This document shows positions 1-4,911 of a DNA stretch of 14,915 bases, one piece after another (position 1 is the stretch's first letter; each line of letters begins with the position of its first letter). The position numbers and the translations under genes are program-made. The notes beneath the pieces were generated by a model. That model saw nothing but the letters and a program-made list of their open reading frames with translations, did not search any database and had not been told where the DNA came from. The DNA lies in assembly GCA_023246535.1 (NCBI GenBank), contig JAHFIF010000023.1:1-14915 (forward strand), read 5' to 3'. This stretch comes from a bacterium. GTDB taxonomy: Bacteria > Patescibacteriota > Patescibacteriia > CAIQCM01.

Positions 1-439
1 CGACGAATTTCTGGCGCGTCAGCCTGGTTGAATCGGCCAGCGCGTTGGCGGCATCGTTGGCCGACGGCAGCAGCGTCGCATACAGCAAGTCGCTCACGGT
101 GAATTTGGTTCCGACTTTAACGCCCAATCGCGAACCCCCGACCTGGTCGGCGGCAACGATCGGCTGCAGCCGCGTGAGCGGCACCTTGCGCGCCAAAACC
201 AAATTAACGGTCATGAGCTTGGTCAGCGAGGCCAGACGGAACACGGTATCGGCATTATTCTCGGCCAAGACCTTTCCCGAAAGCTTGTCGACAACAATGA
301 AACCGGCGGCCGAAACCGTGGGTTGCGTCAGGTTGTTGGACAGAACGGGAACGGAAATTTTAGCCGTTTTAGCCAAAACCGACGGGACCGAACCCGCCAG
401 CAGCAAAAAAACGGCAATGATGATTACGGCGCGGCGCAT
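1..439 (-). CDS. dacA: D-alanyl-D-alanine carboxypeptidase (peptidase S11, DacA/PBP5-like), 3' end outside window
   Basis: Removes the terminal D-Ala of peptidoglycan stem peptides outside the cell membrane, trimming donor peptides and so limiting cross-linking. The visible 146 residues begin with a signal peptide or anchor (MRRAV, then a run of I/V/L to about residue 23). An extracytoplasmic serine acyl-enzyme domain follows. The SxxK catalytic motif is SLTK at 71-74, and the SxN motif is SAN at 126-128 where the family usually has SGN. The KTG motif would lie beyond the window edge. The start ATG sits 8 bases after a TATAAT box with no Shine-Dalgarno sequence, so the mRNA is probably leaderless. 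It is divergent from a small membrane peptide with 54 bases between the two starts. Family assignment is firm; the exact S11 subfamily is not determinable from the fragment. Confidence 0.93.
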   Translation of the reverse strand, partial: MRRAVIIIAVFLLLAGSVPSVLAKTAKISVPVLSNNLTQPTVSAAGFIVVDKLSGKVLAENNADTVFRLASLTKLMTVNLVLARKVPLTRLQPIVAADQVGGSRLGVKVGTKFTVSDLLYATLLPSANDAANALADSTRLTRQKFV

Positions 440-447
440 AGATGTTG

Positions 448-453
448 ATTATA
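448..453 (-). promoter_or_regulatory. -10 box of the carboxypeptidase gene
   Basis: The minus strand reads TATAAT, ending 8 bases before the ATG. There is no TTGACA-like hexamer 16-18 bases upstream. Transcription would begin at or within about two bases of the start codon, so this is a leaderless promoter. Confidence 0.7.
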
Positions 454-478
454 CAGCATAACGCCGCCGGGCGGGCTG

Positions 479-487
479 TGATATAAT
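479..487 (+). promoter_or_regulatory. Extended -10 box of the 57-residue peptide gene
   Basis: TGATATAAT fits the extended -10 consensus TGnTATAAT exactly. Six bases separate it from the ATG at 494, so the first transcribed base should be the A of the start codon. No -35 box and no Shine-Dalgarno site are seen. Confidence 0.78.
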
Positions 488-493
488 AATTGC

Positions 494-667
494 ATGAAGA
501 TAACCTGGAACAAAGTCACCTGGTATTCTAAGACGATCGCCCTTGCCATTTTTATCGTTTGGCCTTTTATCTTCTTTTTCCTCGGCGCGGTCTATGGCGC
601 CGCCTTGCAGGCCGACCGTGACAGCTTGCACCAACAAGGGATCCCGATCCAACGCTCAACTCCGTAA
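494..667 (+). CDS. 57-residue single-pass membrane peptide, MKIxWNKVT family
   Basis: A short basic N-terminus (MKITWNKVTWYSK) is followed by one hydrophobic helix at about residues 14-37 and a short polar tail of about 18 residues. Function is unknown. I associate this N-terminal pattern with many Parcubacteria membrane proteins. In this window it recurs at the N-terminus of the 233-residue protein starting at 4125: both read MKI-WNKVT, then a helix with PF..F.LG..YG, then RD. Here it stands alone with no exported domain, so it may be a free-standing anchor peptide or a decayed version of a longer protein. It is likely leaderless and ends just before a strong bidirectional terminator. A small gene like this is easily missed, but promoter, start, codons and terminator all agree. 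Confidence 0.8.
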   Translation: MKITWNKVTWYSKTIALAIFIVWPFIFFFLGAVYGAALQADRDSLHQQGIPIQRSTP

Positions 668-670
668 ACA

Positions 671-700
671 AAAAGCCCCCCGCCAACGGCGGGGGCTTTT
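671..700. terminator. Bidirectional rho-independent terminator
   Basis: A GC-rich hairpin (GCCCCC and GCC pairing with GGC and GGGGGC, one bulged C, loop AAC) is flanked by AAAA on the left and TTTT on the right. It can stop both the rightward 57-residue peptide transcript and the leftward protease transcript, which converge here. The T of the leftward stop codon region touches the hairpin flank. Confidence 0.88.
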
Positions 701-1229
701 ATAAAAGAAAACCGTTTTTCCGCAAAGCATAGCCCAGCGCGATCAATAAAGCGGCATACATGAAATCGAACCAGAAGAACCGCAGCTTGTTCGCGAACCA
801 AATGAGCGCGTAAAAAGGGTAGGCCAAAAAATTGGCCAATGAACCGCCGGCGCGCAAGATTTCGCGGCAGCGCTGGAGCACGTTGCCCGCATCCTGGTCG
901 CTGGGAAAGGCGCGCGCGCCGATCGTCAGCGCCAAATACAGCCAAACAAACTTTGCGACGCTGTTGAACGGCGCCGCCGCAGCCGCGTACCCGCAAGCAA
1001 CGCAGAGGAGCGAATTAAAGATGATCGGGCCGACGGAGATCCAAAACATCTTGCCGCCGGTATCCGCCTGGTCGTGAATGACATAGCCGGCCAAGTTCTT
1101 CGGCTGGAAGTAAACGACCTTGCGGACGCGCACCCCGGTCCAATCGCAAAACTTCTTATGCGCCCACTCATGAACGATAACGCCGGGAAAGGTAAAAATG
1201 GCGGCGAGCCAATCGGGAATGAATAGCAT
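699..1229 (-). CDS. Membrane-embedded HEXXH zinc metalloprotease-like protein (M50/DUF3267 type)
   Basis: Predicted integral-membrane zinc peptidase of 176 residues; substrate unknown. An N-terminal hydrophobic segment leads directly into the zinc motif HEWAH (residues 20-24), the arrangement of site-2-protease-like and DUF3267-like proteins, in which the active site is buried in the membrane. A later FPSDQD motif (108-113) follows a second hydrophobic stretch and may provide the third, acidic zinc ligand. Further helices are at about 64-84, 92-105, 134-148 and 152-168. It lies 17 bases downstream of the four-helix membrane protein gene in the same direction, so the two are probably co-transcribed. 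The assignment rests on the motif and its hydrophobic context. Whether it is an active peptidase is not shown by sequence alone. Confidence 0.75.
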   Translation of the reverse strand: MLFIPDWLAAIFTFPGVIVHEWAHKKFCDWTGVRVRKVVYFQPKNLAGYVIHDQADTGGKMFWISVGPIIFNSLLCVACGYAAAAAPFNSVAKFVWLYLALTIGARAFPSDQDAGNVLQRCREILRAGGSLANFLAYPFYALIWFANKLRFFWFDFMYAALLIALGYALRKNGFLL

Positions 1230-1246
1230 TTAAAAACAAGTTCGTC

Positions 1247-1612
1247 CTATTTCTTAATTGCCGTTTTCTTCCAGCCGACGGCGAGCGGCAGAACAAAGGT
1301 AAGCGCGTAATACAAATACACGTCGATTTTGTAATACCCGTCGGTCGGGTTAAGCGTTTTGACGATAAAGAGATAGTCGAAAACAACGGCGATAAGAATC
1401 CAGACCAGCGCCAGCTTTAAATAATATCCGAATGAATCCCCTTTTACTTTTTTAAGCAGCACCCCGAGTGTGATCGCAACGCCGATCGGCGTAATGACCC
1501 ACCCGATCATCGAAGCCGGAACAATAAAAAATAGGACAAATCCTAAAATATATCCGATCAGCCACAATCCCAACCCCCAACCCAAGGCGTCTTTGATGAA
1601 TTTTTTATTCAT
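1247..1612 (-). CDS. Four-helix membrane protein of unknown function (121 residues)
   Basis: I do not recognise a functional family. There are four predicted transmembrane segments at about residues 11-33, 36-55, 64-83 and 97-113, a basic N-terminus (MNKKFIKD) and a basic C-terminus (WKKTAIKK). By the positive-inside rule both ends should be cytoplasmic. No catalytic motif is visible. It is the first gene of a leftward pair, with the HEXXH protease starting 17 bases after its stop. Partner, chaperone or substrate roles for the protease are possible but unsupported beyond adjacency. A TATAAT box lies 24 bases before the ATG, and no Shine-Dalgarno sequence is seen in the AT-rich leader. Confidence 0.72.
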   Translation of the reverse strand: MNKKFIKDALGWGLGLWLIGYILGFVLFFIVPASMIGWVITPIGVAITLGVLLKKVKGDSFGYYLKLALVWILIAVVFDYLFIVKTLNPTDGYYKIDVYLYYALTFVLPLAVGWKKTAIKK

Positions 1613-1636
1613 AAATATTAATTAATTTACTTTCAT

Positions 1637-1642
1637 ATTATA
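1637..1642 (-). promoter_or_regulatory. Candidate -10 box of the membrane-protein/protease pair
   Basis: TATAAT on the minus strand, 24 bases upstream of the ATG at 1612. No convincing -35 hexamer is present. The inferred leader is about 17 bases, AT-only and without a Shine-Dalgarno site. Confidence 0.5.
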
Positions 1643-1700
1643 CCGTTTAACAGCCAAAACATCGAATCTGTATATTTATGGAAAAATCGAGGCTTGGGGG

Positions 1701-1729
1701 TTGACAAAATGGCTAAAATAGTGTATATT
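1701..1729 (+). promoter_or_regulatory. Consensus sigma-70-type promoter of the acyltransferase operon
   Basis: TTGACA at 1701-1706, a 17-base spacer, then TATATT at 1724-1729. The transcription start should be near 1736, giving a leader of about 42 bases. This promoter rules out the earlier in-frame ATG at 1694, which lies upstream of the -35 box. Confidence 0.88.
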
Positions 1730-1777
1730 GTCTGGTTCCTTTCACAATTGAAGTCAACCATTTCAAGGAGAAAACGC

Positions 1778-2779
1778 ATGCAAACAGCCTCGATCGACAC
1801 CAACAGCCTCTGCGGCGCAATGGAGTTTTTCGATACGCAATTGCCCGGCCTGGCAGAACGCATGTGCCTCTGCACCGAAACCCGCGCCGTTGTCGAAAGA
1901 CTTTTCAAAGAGGCGCTCCGCAAAAGCGCCGATACCATCTGCGCGTGCCGGCAATCGGGCATGGCGGCTCCGACCAACGAGGGACGGGCGCTGCTCGACT
2001 TCTTGGGTGACACGGCGGTCGGCCCGGAAAGCCAGCTCATCGGTTCGGAACATGTGGCGCGCGCGCTCGCGTTCATGCGCGAGGGCGGCAACGTCCTCAT
2101 GGTGCAAAACCACCGTTCCGGCGCCGATACCGTCGCTTGGGACAAGTTGGTGAATCGACACTTCAACGGCGCGGCGCGCGAATTCGGTTACATGGCCGGC
2201 CACGTGGTCGCCTTCTACCTCATTCCGCACACGATCATTTCCGGCATCACCCGATTCCAGATCTTCTCCCAGAAATACAAGGATCAAGCCGACGAAGTCG
2301 GCCTGACGCTCACGGAGATGATGGGGCAGAATGTGCGCGCCTTGCAAGCGGTCGCTCGCTGGATCAGGACCGGCGGCAAATTCGTCGGACTCTATCCCGA
2401 AGGCGGGCGCAGCGAATGCGGCTTGCTCGAAGGCAACCACCAAACAGCCAAGATCGGAGAGATCATCGCCGCCGGTTCGCCGCGCGGACTCATGATCCTG
2501 CCGACTTACGTGGACGGAACGACCAGCATCCTGCCGGTCGTTCGCGGCGCCGACGAATTCCAACGCTTCATCTGCCATGTCCGTCGCGGCAATGCCACCG
2601 TCACCTGCGGCGAACCGATCCGTTGGGAGGATCTCCAACCGGACGCGACACCGCCAGCCACTGCCGGCGAAGAAGGTCGGCGAACCAAAGAAGCGCGGCG
2701 GCGCCACATCCACGCCCAAACCATGCGGGCCATCGCCCGTCTGGCGCCGAGCGTCGAAGCAAAGGGAGTGTGGTCGTGA
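1778..2779 (+). CDS. PlsC/glycerol-3-phosphate acyltransferase-like protein
   Basis: Predicted to transfer an acyl group to a glycerophosphate-type acceptor at the membrane. It has 333 residues. After about 100 mostly helical residues, the acyltransferase core shows the HX4D catalytic motif as NHRSGAD (H112, D117), the acceptor-binding block YPEGGRS (206-212, matching the family's FPEGTRS), and a later ILPTY block (240-244). The long N-terminal helical part and a basic stretch between the first two blocks recall soluble chloroplast-type GPATs more than short PlsC proteins; this is a resemblance, not proof. A Shine-Dalgarno site AAGGAG (1765-1770), 7 bases before the ATG, fixes the start. The stop overlaps the next start as GTGA. 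A lipid acyltransferase is notable in a CPR-like genome, because these cells usually lack full phospholipid synthesis. Confidence 0.85.
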   Translation: MQTASIDTNSLCGAMEFFDTQLPGLAERMCLCTETRAVVERLFKEALRKSADTICACRQSGMAAPTNEGRALLDFLGDTAVGPESQLIGSEHVARALAFMREGGNVLMVQNHRSGADTVAWDKLVNRHFNGAAREFGYMAGHVVAFYLIPHTIISGITRFQIFSQKYKDQADEVGLTLTEMMGQNVRALQAVARWIRTGGKFVGLYPEGGRSECGLLEGNHQTAKIGEIIAAGSPRGLMILPTYVDGTTSILPVVRGADEFQRFICHVRRGNATVTCGEPIRWEDLQPDATPPATAGEEGRRTKEARRRHIHAQTMRAIARLAPSVEAKGVWS

Positions 2780-3417
2780 AACGCGATCGACCGTTCCTGA
2801 TCGGGGTGACCGGCGCGATGCAAACCGGCAAACAGGAGCTTGGACCGACCTGGACGCGCCTCGGCGCAACCTTCGTCGATCTGAACGCCTATGCCGATTG
2901 CGCGCGCCAATCGTTCCGCGCCCAATACGAAGCCATGGGCTTGGGCGGCGCGATCATGCCGGACGGAAAGAAGAATGGCGATTACTACAAACAAGTCCTC
3001 GCCAATCCCCGTCTGTTCCGGCAAGCGATGGACATCGAATTACCCTTCGTGGTCAACGAGGTCCGTCGCGTCGTGGGGCAGTTGTCCGGTCGAACCGGTC
3101 CGATCGTCTTGAGCTGGGGCTACTTGTACCAGCTCTTCTCGCTCGGGATCGAGGTCGACCATGTCGTTCTCTGTCAAACGGAAAACGACATCTGGACCCG
3201 GCGCATCCAAAACCGCGCCGCCCAGATCGGCCTCGCCAACCTGAGCGGCGACGACGTCGCTTGGATGGCCGAGATCCTGGAAATGGAACAGGATGCGATC
3301 GAAGCCGTGGTGGCGGAACGCTACGAAAACCGCTTCAGCGTCTTCAATACCAGCGCCGACGATTGGGGCGCTTCCCGCCTCGACTACCTGCTCCAAAGCA
3401 TCATCCGACCGACTTAG
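2776..3417 (+). CDS. Dephospho-CoA kinase-like P-loop protein with altered Walker A motif
   Basis: The 213 residues follow the layout of dephospho-CoA kinase (CoaE), which phosphorylates dephospho-CoA to CoA. The strand-loop FLIGVTGAMQTGKQ (residues 7-20) matches the family's IGLTGGIGSGKS, VDLN (34-37) matches IDAD, ANPRLF and ELPFV match the ANPEE..HPLI region, and an LSWGYL / VDHVVLC pair matches VVPLL / VLVVD. Key departures: the Ser/Thr after the P-loop lysine is Gln20, the second acidic residue of IDAD is Asn37, and the HP dipeptide is LP. It may have weak or different activity, or act as a regulatory pseudo-kinase. The GTG start at 2776 is chosen because it overlaps the acyltransferase stop by 4 bases and is preceded by AAAGGGAG; an in-frame GTG at 2770 is less well placed. 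Translational coupling to the acyltransferase suggests an acyl-CoA or lipid-related role, which is inference. Confidence 0.72.
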   Translation: MKRDRPFLIGVTGAMQTGKQELGPTWTRLGATFVDLNAYADCARQSFRAQYEAMGLGGAIMPDGKKNGDYYKQVLANPRLFRQAMDIELPFVVNEVRRVVGQLSGRTGPIVLSWGYLYQLFSLGIEVDHVVLCQTENDIWTRRIQNRAAQIGLANLSGDDVAWMAEILEMEQDAIEAVVAERYENRFSVFNTSADDWGASRLDYLLQSIIRPT

Positions 3418-3427
3418 TTACCCTCTT

Positions 3428-3476
3428 GCCTCGCCGCCGAGAACATCCAACGTTCTCGCGGCGAGGCTCTTTTTTT
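3428..3476 (+). terminator. Rho-independent terminator of the acyltransferase operon
   Basis: A long stem pairs 3428-3444 with 3452-3467 (one bulged C, loop ATCCAAC) and is followed by TCTTTTTTT. It is a strong terminator 10 bases after the stop codon. Confidence 0.93.
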
Positions 3477-3478
3477 AT

Positions 3479-3508
3479 AAAAATCCCTCCCGAGCGGACC
3501 CGGGAGGG
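3479..3508 (-). terminator. Rho-independent terminator of the 164-residue protein gene
   Basis: CCCTCCCG (3485-3492) pairs with CGGGAGGG (3501-3508) around an 8-base loop. On the minus strand it is followed by a five-T run. It lies about 20 bases past the leftward stop codon, back to back with the rightward terminator. Confidence 0.88.
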
Positions 3509-3527
3509 CTAAAGGCGGCAGTTCGCC

Positions 3528-4022
3528 TCATGGTTGGCGATCGCATTCCGCCCCCAAGCAAACAAGCTTCGCACTGACTTCGAGTTCGGGATCGCCATCG
3601 TTCAAATAGCTGACATTCCAAAGCGCGTCGCCAATGAGACAGACCGAACGGTCGACATCCTTCAATCCGCTGTCTGTTTCTTCCGTCACGATGAATCTGG
3701 CGCACACCCCAATATCTTCGTCTCGACGTTCGTAGACCATTTTCGTCGCCCGGGTCGAGATCTTGGATGTTGCCCAAGGCGACAAGTCCAGATCGAAGAC
3801 GCAGAAGAATTTCAGAGCCGGACGCTTCTTGTCTTTAATGCCGATGTAGCCGTGATTTTTTCCGTCTTCGGCAACAATAGCGCTATTGACGACAAGGTTG
3901 GCGTCCGCCTTCTTGGCCAAAGTCCTGACCCTGGCCACCTCCGCTTCAAAGACCGGGTTCCTGGGAACACTTGCGGCTGGTTGCGCCGACAAAACGATCA
4001 TGGCCAAAATTACACGCATCAT
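3528..4022 (-). CDS. Exported protein of unknown function (164 residues)
   Basis: I recognise no family. The first 18 residues (MMRVILAMIVLSAQPAAS) form a signal peptide with a plausible cleavage after AAS, and there is no lipobox Cys. The mature part is soluble and charged, with five cysteines: one in FFCVFD, one in GVCARF, one in SVCLIG and two near the C-terminus in LVCLGAEC. This suggests a disulfide-stabilised extracellular fold. It has a Shine-Dalgarno site GGGAGG 9 bases upstream of the first of two tandem ATG codons; either could be used. It has its own -35/-10 promoter and a strong terminator, and is divergent from the anchored protein at 4125. By promoter type it belongs with the Shine-Dalgarno-led genes in this window. 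Confidence 0.75.
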   Translation of the reverse strand: MMRVILAMIVLSAQPAASVPRNPVFEAEVARVRTLAKKADANLVVNSAIVAEDGKNHGYIGIKDKKRPALKFFCVFDLDLSPWATSKISTRATKMVYERRDEDIGVCARFIVTEETDSGLKDVDRSVCLIGDALWNVSYLNDGDPELEVSAKLVCLGAECDRQP

Positions 4023-4068
4023 TCAAAGACCTCCCTCAAGGTGGGTGTTTACAGCCAGTTGCGCTTTG

Positions 4069-4097
4069 AATGTATCCAGGATCCGCCGTTCCGTCAA
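4069..4097 (-). promoter_or_regulatory. Promoter of the 164-residue protein gene
   Basis: The minus strand reads TTGACG (4097-4092), 17 bases, TACATT (4074-4069). The leader is about 40 bases and carries GGGAGG. The -35 box lies only 12 bases from the TG of the divergent extended -10 box at 4110, so the two polymerases could not bind at once. Confidence 0.75.
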
Positions 4098-4109
4098 TGA
4101 TAAATATTG

Positions 4110-4118
4110 TGCTAAAAT
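4110..4118 (+). promoter_or_regulatory. Extended -10 box of the 233-residue anchored protein gene
   Basis: TGCTAAAAT fits TGnTAnAAT. Six bases separate it from the ATG at 4125, the same spacing as at 487-494. No -35 box or Shine-Dalgarno site is seen, so a leaderless mRNA is expected. Confidence 0.72.
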
Positions 4119-4124
4119 GAAAGC

Positions 4125-4826
4125 ATGAAGATTGAATGGAACAAGGTAACGCGGTTATCCATAACGCTGGCGATCATCTTTTTCGCCGCGCTCCCGTTTT
4201 TCAGTTTTTGGCTCGGTTCGTTTTACGGCAGCACCAAGCAATACGAGCGCGACGTACGTGACGACGCGGCGCAAATTTCGACCGTCTCCGTTCAGGCCGC
4301 AACCAAGATCATCAACTATGTTCCGCCCGCCCCGCGCCCAGGCGACGCCGTGACTGACGGCTCGTGTTGGACTAGCTCGGTCGCCGCCCCTTACCGCGAC
4401 GATGCTTGGCGCTGCACCGTTGGCAACGAGATCCACGACCCCTGCTTCCAAATTCCCGATAATTCCAAACTGCGTTGCAACGTTAGTCCCGGCAATTCGA
4501 ACGATGCCGCATCGATCATTCTTTCGCTAACCAAGCCGCTCCCCAAACCGGAAGGGCATTTGTCGCCGGCCACCGCGTACGACGGCGCCTGGCTCATCGA
4601 GCTTAAAGGCGGCGTCGTCTGCACGCCCTTTACCGGGACTCTGCCTTTCTCCGATAAAGGCGACGTGGCCTCTTACGGCTGTTCCGACAAGCGTTTGATC
4701 TTCGGCATCAACGCCGATAAAAAAGTTTGGACGGCCGAGGTTGGCTCGCTGGGAACGCCGGGCAAAGACGCTCCCCCGCCCCTCATCGGACAAACAACGG
4801 TTCCCATTGCCGCCATCTGGAAATAA
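4125..4826 (+). CDS. Membrane-anchored exported protein with MKIxWNKVT N-terminus (233 residues)
   Basis: A short cytoplasmic N-terminus and one helix (about residues 14-36) anchor an external domain. A linker that may form a short helix and a Pro-rich stretch (VPPAPRPG, near 66-73) lead to a globular region with DGSCWTSS, DAWRC and DPCFQ motifs at about 78-110. I recall similar C-W-(T/S)-x-S and D-A-W-R-C patterns in actinobacterial exported proteins, but cannot name a function. The C-terminal part carries CTPFTG and ASYGCS cysteines and ends hydrophobic (VPIAAIWK). The six cysteines suggest disulfides. The first 40 residues are paralogous to the 57-residue peptide at 494, and even the DNA GCATGAAGAT around both starts matches. 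Expression appears leaderless, with a terminator directly after the stop. Confidence 0.82.
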   Translation: MKIEWNKVTRLSITLAIIFFAALPFFSFWLGSFYGSTKQYERDVRDDAAQISTVSVQAATKIINYVPPAPRPGDAVTDGSCWTSSVAAPYRDDAWRCTVGNEIHDPCFQIPDNSKLRCNVSPGNSNDAASIILSLTKPLPKPEGHLSPATAYDGAWLIELKGGVVCTPFTGTLPFSDKGDVASYGCSDKRLIFGINADKKVWTAEVGSLGTPGKDAPPPLIGQTTVPIAAIWK

Positions 4827-4855
4827 AACGCCCCGGTCCGACCCGGGGTGTTTTT
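4827..4855 (+). terminator. Rho-independent terminator after the 233-residue protein gene
   Basis: CCCCGG (4831-4836) pairs with CCGGGG (4843-4848), extended outward by ACG/TGT pairs and followed by TTTTT. It begins directly after the TAA. Confidence 0.85.
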
Positions 4856-4861
4856 CATATT

Positions 4862-4900
4862 AAAAAAAGCCGGGCGATCCGCTTGAAGCGGATGCCCGGC
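4862..4900 (-). terminator. Rho-independent terminator of the 794-residue lipoprotein gene
   Basis: GCCGGGC (4869-4875) pairs with GCCCGGC (4894-4900), with an inner stem ATCCGC/GCGGAT and loop TTGAA. On the minus strand seven Ts follow. This is a strong terminator 11 bases past the stop. Confidence 0.92.
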
Positions 4901-4911
4901 CGAAGTTGCGA

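Noticed and set aside
1694..1777. Upstream in-frame extension of the acyltransferase to an ATG at 1694
   Set aside because: It lies upstream of the -35 box of a TTGACA-N17-TATATT promoter; the ATG at 1778 has a good Shine-Dalgarno site.
1763..2869. 368-codon open frame on the minus strand opposite the acyltransferase gene
   Set aside because: Arg/Gly/Ala-rich translation without motifs; it is the antisense of a gene with clear catalytic motifs, promoter and ribosome site.
2137..3417. 426-codon version of the CoaE-like frame
   Set aside because: The first 213 codons are an out-of-frame, Arg-rich reading of the acyltransferase; the GTG at 2776 with GTGA overlap is the natural start.
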